Shown: in pieces, positions 43,257 to 50,516 of the stretch
How positions within the stretch are numbered: the stretch's first letter is position 1
How the letters are laid out: the number at the start of each line of letters is the position of its first letter
Made by a program: the position numbers and the translations under genes
Virus record (IMG/VR): IMGVR_UViG_3300047443_000122
Span: 1 to 55,931 of that record
DNA: 55,931 nucleotides
Source of the DNA: a virus
Reading direction: 5' to 3' (one strand)
The notes under the pieces: generated by a model
What the model was told of the DNA's origin: nothing
The model's input: the letters and a program-made list of their open reading frames with translations, nothing else
Databases searched by the model: none

Positions 43257-44377
43257 CAGTGCTGCTCCCTGGGGTCGGTGCCGTAGTCGCCGGCGGCGAG
43301 GCGTTCGGGCTGGTTGCAGACGTCCCAGTCGCAGGGGGTGTCGGACTCGGTGTGCCAGCACTGCACGGGCGGGTCGTCTGGGTCGGCGTCCGCCTGCTGT
43401 GCGGGCTCGGTCGCTTCGGTCGCTGCCGCAGCGTCGGGTTCCGGCACCCCGTCGAGGGCAGCCCGGATCCGGGCCAGTGACGGGCCGCCGATCCCGGGGA
43501 CGGCGAGGAGTTCGGCGTAGGTCATGGTCCGTACGGCGTTCAGGGTGTGCCCGTGGACGGTGAGGGTGTGGGCGATCGTTTGGGCGGTGCGGTCACCGCC
43601 GAGGGCGTGCACGAGGTCCTGCTCCTCGGTCGCTGCCGGGCCAGGCGCTCCGTGCTCCTCGGTGACGTGCCGGTCGCGGGCCCGCTCGGCGGACTGTTCG
43701 CTGTAGTGGTCGAGGGATAGCCAGCCGTCGCAGGTGTCGGTGCCCCAGCAGCGGAACACCCAGACGTTCTCGCCTCGGTCGTTGCGGTACGGCTGGACGA
43801 CGAGGCCGGTGTGCGGCTCGGTCGCTTCGGCCGCTGCCCGGCCGGGCGCGGGCTGGTTGAGGGCGGCGAACACGTTCACCGCGCAAGCCCGATATCCGCG
43901 CTGCCAGTCGGTCACGTCCTCGTCGTCTGCGATGTGAACAGCGGCGCGGACGCTGGCGATAACAACCTCAGCGCGCCCCGGGCTCGCGGTCAGCCTCCGC
44001 AGCCGCGCGTACTTCTCCTCCGTGGTGTGCCCGTCCCACACGTTGTACACGGCTGGCACGAGGCGTACGTGCTCGAACAGGTCGCGGTCGCGTTCGGCGA
44101 TGTGCCAACTCATCTGCCCGGTCGGGGTCTCGATGGTGACGACAAGCCAGTCGACGGCGACGGGGTCGGTGTATCCGATGTGGGAGGGGTGGAGCGCGGC
44201 GAGGAGTGCGACGAGGTGGGCGCGTTCGCGGTACGCGCCGTCACGCTCCTGCTCTGCGCGGAGGCGGGGTTCGCGTTCGTGGCAGTGGGCGAGCGTCTCG
44301 CGGAGTTCTTCGATCTCGTCGTACAGCTGGTCGAGTGTGTCGCTGTTGATCGTGTCGGCGGTGTGGCGGTCGGTCAT
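43256..44377 (-). CDS. Hypothetical 373-aa protein with helix-hairpin-helix segment
   Basis: ATG 44377 (ATGA). Coiled start (LDQLYDEIEELRETLAHCHE), then a beta domain (VDWLVVTIETPTGQMSWHIA, HVRLVPAVYNVWDG) and TEEKYARLRRL, a motif shared with many Streptomyces phage proteins. Residues about 190-245 hold a Cys/His region (FRCWGTDTCDGWLSLDHYSE). Residues about 285-325 have AELLAVPGIGGPSLARIRAA, a helix-hairpin-helix that binds DNA non-specifically. A final Cys-containing segment (CWHTESDTPCDWDVC) may bind metal. It may be a multi-domain DNA-associated protein. Confidence 0.65.
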   Translation of the reverse strand: MTDRHTADTINSDTLDQLYDEIEELRETLAHCHEREPRLRAEQERDGAYRERAHLVALLAALHPSHIGYTDPVAVDWLVVTIETPTGQMSWHIAERDRDLFEHVRLVPAVYNVWDGHTTEEKYARLRRLTASPGRAEVVIASVRAAVHIADDEDVTDWQRGYRACAVNVFAALNQPAPGRAAAEATEPHTGLVVQPYRNDRGENVWVFRCWGTDTCDGWLSLDHYSEQSAERARDRHVTEEHGAPGPAATEEQDLVHALGGDRTAQTIAHTLTVHGHTLNAVRTMTYAELLAVPGIGGPSLARIRAALDGVPEPDAAAATEATEPAQQADADPDDPPVQCWHTESDTPCDWDVCNQPERLAAGDYGTDPREQH

Positions 44378-44607
44378 TTGTTCCTCCGTGCTGCGCGCTG
44401 CATGGCGCGCCGGGTGGCGCGGTTCGGTCGGCGAGGGGCCGGCTCGTTCAGCTCCGGGGTGGGTGGGTCAAGGTCGCGGGAGGCAAAGCGGGGCGTGTCG
44501 CCAGACCTGTCGATGAGGATCTCGCCGTGCAGGATGAGCTGCGCTTCCCAGTTGGTGCCCGGGGCGGGCGTGTGCTCGCCCCGGGGTGTGCTGCTCGGAT
44601 CGGTCAT
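44374..44607 (-). CDS. Small basic-tailed protein, 77 aa
   Basis: ATG 44607 (ATGA). A short structured part (NWEAQLILHGEILIDRSGDT) is flanked by disordered Pro/Thr, and the end is strongly basic (RRPNRATRRAMQRAARRNK), which suggests nucleic-acid contact. Unknown function. Confidence 0.55.
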   Translation of the reverse strand: MTDPSSTPRGEHTPAPGTNWEAQLILHGEILIDRSGDTPRFASRDLDPPTPELNEPAPRRPNRATRRAMQRAARRNK

Positions 44608-44984
44608 GCGGCTGTGTCCTCGTCGTAGTGCGCGGTGATCTCTTCGAGTGCCTGCTGCTCGGCGAGGCTGAGGCTCGTGCGGGCGGCCGGTGGGCGGGTG
44701 CAGTCGTGCCCGTGGGCGGCGCCGTCTGAGGACAGCCAGAACTGGCAGCAGGGTTGCGGATATTCGATGACGGCCTCACCGCGGGCCAGCCGTTCCAGCC
44801 GGACGGCGATCTCCCGCTCCCGGGCGCGGCGGTGATGCCGTTCCCGGGACGCGCCCTCGGTGAGGAACGCGGCGACGCCGAGGAACACGGTGGATTCCCA
44901 CCACAGGTGGTGGCTGGCGGCGGCGATGCCGGCGGCCGCGAGGGTTGCGGCGCCGAGGGTGAGTGCGGCTTCGAGTCTGGTCAC
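44604..44984 (-). CDS. Membrane protein with cytoplasmic Cys/His tail, 126 aa
   Basis: GTG 44984 (GTGA). Two hydrophobic segments at about 3-24 and 28-45 (ALTLGAATLAAAGIAAASHH, STVFLGVAAFLTEGA), then a basic helix (RHHRRAREREIAVRLERLAR), then CCQFWLSSDGAAHGHDC, a possible metal site. Unknown function. Confidence 0.6.
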   Translation of the reverse strand: MTRLEAALTLGAATLAAAGIAAASHHLWWESTVFLGVAAFLTEGASRERHHRRAREREIAVRLERLARGEAVIEYPQPCCQFWLSSDGAAHGHDCTRPPAARTSLSLAEQQALEEITAHYDEDTAA

Positions 44985-45172
44985 GTCTGCTCCCGGGCTG
45001 CTTGGCGGGCGGTGTCGCGGATGCCTGCGATGAGCTCCTCGACGCGGTCGAGGGGGACGGCGAGGATGACGCGGTGCAGGGTGACGGCGTCGAGTGCGTC
45101 GAGCTTGATCGTGTTGATGGCGGGACGTACGTGAAGTCGGTCGCCGTCGGGGTCGGTGTAGCGGAACGTCAT
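44981..45172 (-). CDS. Small alpha/beta protein, 63 aa
   Basis: ATG 45172 after GGAGC. TFRYTDPDGDRLHVRPAINT strands, then KLDALDAVTLHRVILAVPLD and a helix (RVEELIAGIRDTARQAA). The layout is that of a tiny beta-beta-alpha protein. Similar Streptomyces proteins exist; no function. Confidence 0.6.
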   Translation of the reverse strand: MTFRYTDPDGDRLHVRPAINTIKLDALDAVTLHRVILAVPLDRVEELIAGIRDTARQAAREQT

Positions 45173-45306
45173 CGGTTGCTCCTGCGGCTGCGGATCGCGT
45201 GGGTGAGGGCGCGCCCGCCCCGCCGGATGGCGAGGAGGGCGCAGAACGCGAAGGGCCAGAGGACGATGGCGACTCCGAGGACCCAGCCCCAATCGACGCG
45301 GCTCAC
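45169..45306 (-). CDS. Very small single-TM protein, 45 aa
   Basis: GTG 45306 overlaps the HNH stop (GTGA) and its own stop overlaps the next start (ATGA). WGWVLGVAIVLWPFAFCALL is one TM helix, then a strongly basic tail (RRGGRALTHAIRSRRSNR) on the cytoplasmic side. Double coupling supports coding in spite of size. Confidence 0.55.
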   Translation of the reverse strand: MSRVDWGWVLGVAIVLWPFAFCALLAIRRGGRALTHAIRSRRSNR

Positions 45307-45668
45307 GACCCACCGCCGAGGGTGAGCTGTCCGGCCGCCTCGACAGCCGCGCGGCGCGTGGCCGCTGCGGTCTCACGGTGGTGGTCGCGGTCGTAGTGGA
45401 GGTGGCAGCCGTTGCACATGGCGCGGAGGTTGCTGTCGTCCACGTTCTCCGGGGTGTGGTCGAGGTGGGCCACGGTGAGCACGACTTTGCTGCCGGTGCC
45501 GTAGGCCGGGCTGCCGTTGCGGTTGGGGCAGCGGCCGTCGTGGGTGCCGCGGCCGCACTCGCCGAGGCATTCGCAGCGGCCGGCGGCGCGCACGGTTCGG
45601 ATGCGGAGGCTGATGTCCCGCCAGTTGCTGGGGTAGCGCCCGCGGTTCTCGGGGCGGATCGGGCTCAC
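45303..45668 (-). CDS. HNH endonuclease-like protein, 121 aa
   Basis: GTG 45668 with GGGAGG before it. The HNH fold is visible: AGRCECLGECGRGTH (first Cys pair), VVLTVAHLDHTPENVDDSNL (catalytic His in HLDH and the N residue), and RAMCNGCHLHYDRDHH (second Cys pair and last H). Such single-domain HNH proteins cut or nick DNA, and in phages serve packaging, mobility or host DNA attack. This copy is far from the terminase genes, so a packaging role is less likely. Confidence 0.8.
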   Translation of the reverse strand: MSPIRPENRGRYPSNWRDISLRIRTVRAAGRCECLGECGRGTHDGRCPNRNGSPAYGTGSKVVLTVAHLDHTPENVDDSNLRAMCNGCHLHYDRDHHRETAAATRRAAVEAAGQLTLGGGS

Positions 45669-45955
45669 GCTGCCTCCCGGTAGGTGTGTGTCTCTGTGGG
45701 CTCGTTGTGGCGCCTGGTGCGGGTGTGTGCGTGGATTCGGGCGCGGAGTCTCCCGCGTCGCCAGGACGGCCCTGCTGCGCCCCTCGTGACGGCCTGCCAG
45801 GCTGCGCGTCCCACCCGCCAGGTGAGGCAGCACACGGTCCACGCGGTGATGAGCAGCGTGTACAGGGCGAGCGTGGCGGCGGCTGCGGTGAGGATGATCC
45901 AGGCGACGATGGCCCAGCCGATGGTGTACGCGGTGTCTATGGCCTCAGCGATCAC
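45665..45955 (-). CDS. Two-TM membrane protein, 96 aa
   Basis: GTG 45955 (GTGA). TM segments at about 10-31 and 34-52 (TIGWAIVAWIILTAAAATLA, LYTLLITAWTVCCLTW), then a basic tail (RGRLRARIHAHTRTRRHN). Unknown function. The tail overlaps the HNH start. Confidence 0.55.
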   Translation of the reverse strand: MIAEAIDTAYTIGWAIVAWIILTAAAATLALYTLLITAWTVCCLTWRVGRAAWQAVTRGAAGPSWRRGRLRARIHAHTRTRRHNEPTETHTYREAA

Positions 45956-46164
45956 GAGGTGGACTCCTCGGCTGCGCCGTGCACGGTGACCTCGATGGGC
46001 AGCGTCGCGGCGAGGTGCTCGCCGAGGCCGTCGCGGGCCCTTTCTCGGAACGCCTCGCGGGTCGTCTCGTCCGCCACCTGCCAGGAGCGTGCGGAGACGG
46101 CGATGTGGTGGCTGTAGCGGACGCCGTCGATTTCGATCGCGGCGGCAATGCCGACGGTGGCCAT
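45952..46164 (-). CDS. Small alpha/beta protein, 70 aa
   Basis: ATG 46164. AAIEIDGVRYSHHIAVSARS strands, a helix (DETTREAFRERARDGLGEHL), and a last strand (LPIEVTVHGA). A neat beta-alpha-beta arrangement. Unknown function. Confidence 0.6.
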   Translation of the reverse strand: MATVGIAAAIEIDGVRYSHHIAVSARSWQVADETTREAFRERARDGLGEHLAATLPIEVTVHGAAEESTS

Positions 46165-46167
46165 GGG

Positions 46168-47034
46168 TCAGGCCTCCTTGCCGGGCTGGGACACGGCGGC
46201 GTGGTGGCCGCAATGGCAGATCTCGGCGGGGCACTTGCAGACAAACGTCGGCGTCTCGGGCTGCTGCGCCTCGCCGGCCACACGGCTCGGGTCGGGCGCT
46301 GGCGCCTGGTCGGCCATGAGCGCCGCGGTGATCAGCCCCCTGTAGTCGAGAGCGCTTCGGCCTACGACGGCTTCCGACTCCAGCACGGAACGAACCCGCT
46401 CGACGGCGGCCTCGGCCTTCTCCGCGCGCAGGCACTGGCCCATCAGGTCTCGGTGGCAGCCCCGGTGCGCGAGGGCGTCAGTAGCGGTGGACTCCATGGC
46501 GCGCTCCATCGCCTCGGCGCGCTTGCGCTGCTCGGTGTATCCCTCGCCGAGCCGTTCGAGGCGCTCGCGGTAGATCTGGACGTCGCGCTTGGCTGTCTCG
46601 GCGCGCTCTGCCGCACGGGCCCGTTCGGCCTCGGCCCGGTTGGACGTCTCGTGCGCCACCTTGAGGAGATCCTCAGCCTGCTCGGCGCGGGTGTACTCGC
46701 GGGTGTAGAGGCGTTCGAAGCGGGCGCGTTCCTGCTCGGCCCACTCGGCCTCGGTGAGGTCGGCGCGCTGCTTGACGGGAGCGGCGGCGGCCCGGTCGGC
46801 GGGCACAGACGGTGCGGCGGCGTCGGTCGCCCCGAGATCGGCGAGGCTGAACCGCTCCCGCGCCGTGGTGATCCGGTCGAAGCGGATCTCAGCGATCGTC
46901 GACACGGGCACGATCAGCTCGGCGGCGGCCAGGACGTCGGGCACGGTGCGGTGGCCGGTGGACCAGTCGATCCAGCGGTCGGTGTCTTCGATCCGAACGA
47001 CGATGGTCCACGCAACGTCGGTGGTCTCGGTCAT
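46168..47034 (-). CDS. Long coiled-coil protein with terminal Cys motif, 288 aa
   Basis: ATG 47034 after AAGGAGC. N-terminal alpha/beta part (WTIVVRIEDTDRWIDWSTGH, ELIVPVSTIAEIRFDRI), then a very long charged coil (about 95-235, AEWAEQERARFERLYTREYT on). The end, TFVCKCPAEICHCGHH, has four cysteines and histidines and is a probable zinc site. Architecture suggests a scaffold or DNA-associated structural protein. Frequent in Streptomyces phages, without known role. Confidence 0.65.
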   Translation of the reverse strand: MTETTDVAWTIVVRIEDTDRWIDWSTGHRTVPDVLAAAELIVPVSTIAEIRFDRITTARERFSLADLGATDAAAPSVPADRAAAAPVKQRADLTEAEWAEQERARFERLYTREYTRAEQAEDLLKVAHETSNRAEAERARAAERAETAKRDVQIYRERLERLGEGYTEQRKRAEAMERAMESTATDALAHRGCHRDLMGQCLRAEKAEAAVERVRSVLESEAVVGRSALDYRGLITAALMADQAPAPDPSRVAGEAQQPETPTFVCKCPAEICHCGHHAAVSQPGKEA

Positions 47035-47067
47035 GGTGCTCCTTGATCGTGCGAGAGGATTGGGGGG

Positions 47068-47098
47068 CCGGCCGCCCCGAGTCCCGCGGGGCGGCCGG
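47068..47098 (-). terminator. Terminator between two early genes
   Basis: CCGGCCGCCCC/GGGGCGGCCGG, an 11-bp perfect stem with a 9-bp loop. It splits the minus-strand early transcript between the 191-residue gene and the coiled-coil gene, so downstream genes may depend on another promoter or antitermination. Confidence 0.65.
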
Positions 47099-47109
47099 TG
47101 CTGTGCGGG

Positions 47110-47685
47110 TCAGGCGCAGATGACGCACCGGTGATCGGCGCTCTCGTTGTCGTGGCAGCGGTCGACGCAGCCGCGGCAGTACGGCGTCAGGTAGTGGCGG
47201 GCCTGTCCGTCGAAGCGGGTGTCGGCCGGGTCGAACGGCTGCTTGCACTTGCCGCACGCCTCGGACGCGTCGGCGGTCGGCTGCTCGTCGGCGTACTCGA
47301 AGATGAACTTCGGGTCGATGGCGAGCAGGTGCTCGTGCCCCGGCACGTCGAGCATGCGCCCCATCGAGGCGCCGATGTACCGGCCCACGACGGGCGGGTG
47401 GCCCTCGATACGCAGCTCGGCGCGAAGGCCTTCGAGGGACGGGGTACGACCGATGTGCATGAACGCCGTGCGGGCCTCGGTGAACTCAGGGGCCGCGCTC
47501 TGCCGTTCGGCCTGGAGCCGGCGGATCTCGGCGATCAGCGCGGGCACGTCGGTCCGGGCGAGCTCCTCCCATCCGGCAGTTCGGGTGTCCGTGGGGTCGC
47601 CGTACTCGTGCAGGTGCGCGGCGCGGGTTTCGATCTCGTCGAGCTGCTGATCGGTGAGCGGGTCGGGGGTGTTGTTGCTGGTCAC
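47110..47685 (-). CDS. Hypothetical protein with zinc-ribbon end, 191 aa
   Basis: GTG 47685 after CAGGAGC. DPLTDQQLDEIETRAAHLHE begins a helical head common in Streptomyces phage proteins (E-x-R-A-x-x-x). A middle with PALIAEIRRLQAERQSAA follows, and a C-terminal double Cys motif (ACGKCKQPFDPADTRF, YCRGCVDRCHDNE, DHRCVIC) holds seven or more cysteines. Probably binds two zincs. Unknown function. Confidence 0.65.
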   Translation of the reverse strand: MTSNNTPDPLTDQQLDEIETRAAHLHEYGDPTDTRTAGWEELARTDVPALIAEIRRLQAERQSAAPEFTEARTAFMHIGRTPSLEGLRAELRIEGHPPVVGRYIGASMGRMLDVPGHEHLLAIDPKFIFEYADEQPTADASEACGKCKQPFDPADTRFDGQARHYLTPYCRGCVDRCHDNESADHRCVICA

Positions 47686-47693
47686 GGGTGCTG

Positions 47694-47747
47694 CTCCTGA
47701 CTCGTTGTTCAGTACGGGCGGTGGTGTTACTGACCGGTTGTTCAGTA
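47694..47747 (-). promoter_or_regulatory. Tandem operator-like repeat upstream of 191-aa gene
   Basis: On the minus strand, TACTGAACAAC plus GTCAG occurs twice, starting at 47747 and 47714, 33 bp (about three turns) apart. The first copy is also part of an inverted repeat (TACTGA/TCAGTA). It lies just before the gene's ribosome-binding site in a 129-bp gap with no gene, and may be a regulator site for an internal early promoter. Confidence 0.55.
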
Positions 47748-47814
47748 GTGGACGGGGGCTGGTGGCGGGCCGGTGGGCTGTGTGTGGGGGGTTGCGTGTG
47801 CGCGGGGTGCGCGG

Positions 47815-48279
47815 TCAGAGCGCGTCGGCGATCGCCTCGCCGATTCCCTCGACAAGGGCTGAGCGCATCTCGTCTGACATCCCGGGTTCGAAGGCGAAGT
47901 GGATGCGGGCGATCGGGTGGCCGTCGCCCTGGACGGTGATCTGGTGGTCTTCGGGCTCCAGGCCGTCGGCGCCGAGGTTGATCGCCCACTCAGACACGTC
48001 GGCCGCCCCAGTGATCAGGTCGTAGATCCCGTTCTGCGCCAGGTCGTAGGCCTCGCAGTCGTCGGCCTCGGGCGGCAGGAGCTGGCTCCAGGTGACGCCG
48101 TCCGCGTCGTTGGGCTGGCCGTCGATGTCCTCGGCGGTGTGCTGCGGGGCGAGGCTGGCGACTTCGGAGTCCTGCATCATCTCGCCGACGCCCATGAAGT
48201 CGGGGTCCTTGATGAGGGTGGCGTGCTGCCGTGCGGCTTCGGTGCGGAGGTCGGTGTCGGTGTACGGCTGGTTGTCCAT
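47815..48279 (-). CDS. Hypothetical acidic protein, 154 aa
   Basis: ATG 48279 after CAGGAG. N-terminal helices (DLRTEAARQHATLIKDPDFM), an acidic middle, then a beta domain (DHQITVQGDGHPIARIHFAF) and end helix (SDEMRSALVEGIGEAIADAL). Directly downstream of the helicase gene. No family seen. It might be a helicase accessory. Confidence 0.65.
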   Translation of the reverse strand: MDNQPYTDTDLRTEAARQHATLIKDPDFMGVGEMMQDSEVASLAPQHTAEDIDGQPNDADGVTWSQLLPPEADDCEAYDLAQNGIYDLITGAADVSEWAINLGADGLEPEDHQITVQGDGHPIARIHFAFEPGMSDEMRSALVEGIGEAIADAL

Positions 48280-48297
48280 GCGGGTCTCCTGGGTGGG

Positions 48298-50205
48298 TTA
48301 TGCGGCGCCGTGGTGGTGGTCTGCGTGGCTGTGGTCGGGCCGGTCGGGGTGGCTGCCGGTGGCGGGGTCGCAGCCGATGTGGGTGTCGTATCCGCGGCTT
48401 GCCCAGTCGGTGGTCATGGGGTGGCGGCAGATGGTGCAGGGGGGTCCGTCGGGGGTGGTGTTTTCCCTTGTCTCCCCCGCACCTCCCCCCTCCCTAGAGG
48501 AGGGGCGGGGGGAGGGAGGTGCTGCTAGGGCATCCCCCCGACCTCCCCCCGTGCTCGGGGGGAGGTCTGACCTGGGGTTTTGTTCAAACTCCCCCGGCCT
48601 CCCCCCAAGATCGTGGGGGAGGTGGTCGTTCAAGATCGCGGGGGAGGTTTGGGGGGAGGTATTTAGGGGCGAATCGGACACCCCTGAGACCGATGTGCCC
48701 GGCCTGTCATCCCCCGTCCCGATATAGGCGCCCGGGATGTCATCCCCCGTCCCTATTTGCGCCTCATCGAAAGAGTCCCGGCTCTTCCGCAGGCGGACGG
48801 CTTCCTCGATCTTGTCCTTGCGCATCTGGATCCGGTACTCAGCGCACCACTTGTGCACCCGCGGACTGCCCCACGTCAGCGGAACCTTCGCCTTGTCGAG
48901 GACCGAGACGAGCCACTCCGGACTGCCCTTCACGACCTCGGCGGGGCGCATGTCGAGCGACTCCAGCACGACCGAGGTGACGGGCCGGCCGTCGGGCTTC
49001 GTCTCGCCGTCGAGGGTGATCACCTTCAGGCCGAACTGAAGGTCGCCGCCCTCCTCGTCGTCCTTCTGCTTGCCGGTCTTCAGCGTGACCACGATGTTCC
49101 GGGCGTTGTCGCCCTTCTTCGACACGTGGAGCTCGGACTGCAAGGCGCCTTTGGCGGACGAGCTGCCTCGGCCGTGCTCGCCGACGTGCCCGGTGTGGTG
49201 GATGACGAGGACGCACGCGCCGGTCGCGGCACGGAGCTGCTCCATGCGGTCGACGACGAGGCCGAGTTCCTTCGCGGAGTTCTCCTCGACGCCGACGGAC
49301 ACGCGGGCCTGGGTGTCGATGACGACCATCGACGGGGCGAGGCGGCGCATCGCCTCGATGAGGGTGTCCCACTCGGGGCTCATCGCCTGGACGGGCCGGG
49401 GCAGGAACAGGACGTCGGTCATCTTGATGCCGTGGTGCTTCTCCCACGCGCGGACCCGCTTGCGGATACCGCGGGCGCCTTCGGCGACGAGGTAGACGAC
49501 GGTGCCCTGCCGCACGTGGTGGCCGTGCCACTGCATGCCGGTGCCGACGTGCCCGGCGAAGTCGATGACCATGAACGACTTCATGTGGCCGGACGGTCCG
49601 ACGACCCGGGCCAGGCTGTCGAGGTGGAGCAGGTCGCCGACCAGCGGTTCGAGGGTGGGCATGTTGTCGAGGCTGGACGCGTCGAGGAGTTCGGCCAGCA
49701 GCGCGTCTGCGGGGTCGCCGGAGCGGCCGAGGCTGCGCTCCTTCTGCCGCTGGAGGTAGTCGTCGATGAAGGTGACGGCGGCGCCCGGTTCGGCGTCGGG
49801 GGCGGTGGCCTGCTGGACGATGCGGCGGCCGAGGTCGGCTTCGGCGCGGAGGTCGGCCGCCTTACGGACAAGGCCAGCGTGGTACTCGGCGTCGAGTGCC
49901 CAGTCGCCGAGCTGGTTGATGTAGGCGAGGCCGCCGGCGAGCTGGAGTTCTTTGCGCTGTTCCAGCTCGACGCGCAGGGTGAACGGGGTGATCTCGGTGC
50001 CGTGGTCGTAGAGGTGACCGAGGGCGTTCCAGATCCGTTCGTGCTGCGGGAGGGCGAAGTCCGTTCCGGCGATGAGTGCGCGGACGGCGGGGATGTCCCT
50101 GGGTCGGTGCATGGAGCCGCCGAGGACGTACCGCTCGGCGTCGTACTGCTCGGAGCCGTGCGGGTCCGCCTGGTCGTCGCGCTGCATGTGGCGGACGTTG
50201 GTCAC
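48298..50205 (-). CDS. Replicative helicase-like protein: DnaB-N plus RepA/AAA_25 ATPase
   Basis: GTG 50205 after GAGGAGA; 635 residues. The DnaB-like N-terminal domain covers about 22-105 (AERYVLGGSMHRPRDIPAVR, ERIWNALGHLYDHGTEITPF). A RecA-like ATPase covers about 175-400, with Walker A GPSGHMKS (203-210; M where consensus has G), Walker B MVVIDTQA (293-300), and HHTGH (336-340) then GSSSAKGAL, matching RepA/AAA_25. The last 180 residues are Pro/Gly/Asp-rich linker with 11-residue repeats and end in a zinc-type segment (PPCTICRHPM ... HIGC). It should load or be the helicase at the origin. The DNA encoding the linker contains a repeat cluster. Confidence 0.85.
   Translation of the reverse strand: MTNVRHMQRDDQADPHGSEQYDAERYVLGGSMHRPRDIPAVRALIAGTDFALPQHERIWNALGHLYDHGTEITPFTLRVELEQRKELQLAGGLAYINQLGDWALDAEYHAGLVRKAADLRAEADLGRRIVQQATAPDAEPGAAVTFIDDYLQRQKERSLGRSGDPADALLAELLDASSLDNMPTLEPLVGDLLHLDSLARVVGPSGHMKSFMVIDFAGHVGTGMQWHGHHVRQGTVVYLVAEGARGIRKRVRAWEKHHGIKMTDVLFLPRPVQAMSPEWDTLIEAMRRLAPSMVVIDTQARVSVGVEENSAKELGLVVDRMEQLRAATGACVLVIHHTGHVGEHGRGSSSAKGALQSELHVSKKGDNARNIVVTLKTGKQKDDEEGGDLQFGLKVITLDGETKPDGRPVTSVVLESLDMRPAEVVKGSPEWLVSVLDKAKVPLTWGSPRVHKWCAEYRIQMRKDKIEEAVRLRKSRDSFDEAQIGTGDDIPGAYIGTGDDRPGTSVSGVSDSPLNTSPQTSPAILNDHLPHDLGGRPGEFEQNPRSDLPPSTGGGRGDALAAPPSPRPSSREGGGAGETRENTTPDGPPCTICRHPMTTDWASRGYDTHIGCDPATGSHPDRPDHSHADHHHGAA
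48481..48660. repeat. Cluster of ACCTCCCCC/GGGGGAGGT repeats (possible origin)
   Basis: Within 180 bp, about eight copies of a 9-bp motif occur in both orientations (48481, 48541, 48598 direct; 48512, 48557, 48615, 48640, 48651 inverted, some with one mismatch). They include a perfect 10+10 dyad (48541-48550 with 48557-48566) and a tandem 18-bp repeat CAAGATCG(T/C)GGGGGAGGT at 48606-48623 and 48631-48648. Iterons inside a replication gene are a known phage origin layout (lambda O). The same bases encode a low-complexity linker, which is a competing explanation. Confidence 0.55.
48705..48753. repeat. 16-bp tandem repeat in helicase linker
   Basis: TGTCATCCCCCGTCCC occurs exactly at 48705-48720 and 48738-48753, 33 bp apart, and encodes repeated IGTGDDxPG units. 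It is probably a duplication in the linker, adjacent to the iteron-like cluster. Confidence 0.7.
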
Positions 50206-50216
50206 GAGCGGTCTCC

Positions 50217-50516
50217 TCAGAAGAGCGGTTGCGTCGGGCACTTGTGCGTTGTGAGGTGCTGGTGGGGGCAGTCGGGTGGGTGTCGGCTGCTGGTCCAGCG
50301 GAGGCGTAGGGCCCGGTGCGGTAGGCGGGGCAGGCACCAGACGAGGTCGTTCGCTGTCTGGTCTTGTGCTGCCTGCGGGTAGGGGAGGCGGTCCTCGGGT
50401 GGGTGGAGGGTGACGGTCGCTTTGATGGCGGCGATGTCTCCGACCCACTGGCTGAGGAGGGGGTGGCCGCACGCGGGACAGCGGGAGTCGGCGCCGCCCC
50501 GCGCGCGGCCCGCCAT
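50217..50516 (-). CDS. Zinc-binding small protein upstream of helicase, 99 aa
   Basis: ATG 50516 (TGATG). SRCPACGHPLLSQWVGDIAA gives C-x2-C-x1-H, and PDCPHQHLTTHKCP at the end adds two cysteines and three histidines. Between them, KATVTLHPPEDRLPYPQAAQ and LVWCLPRLPHRALRLRW. Proteins of this pattern sit between DUF2303 and helicase genes in related phages. Possibly a helicase loader or DNA-binding accessory. Confidence 0.65.
   Translation of the reverse strand: MAGRARGGADSRCPACGHPLLSQWVGDIAAIKATVTLHPPEDRLPYPQAAQDQTANDLVWCLPRLPHRALRLRWTSSRHPPDCPHQHLTTHKCPTQPLF

Noticed and set aside
48481-48660. Repeat cluster as a CRISPR array
   Set aside because: Repeats are 9-18 bp, in both orientations and unevenly spaced, inside a coding gene; no spacer-repeat regularity.
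48757-50382. 541-codon plus-strand ORF opposite the helicase
   Set aside because: Low-complexity Val/Asp/Gly composition from antisense reading of a certain helicase gene.
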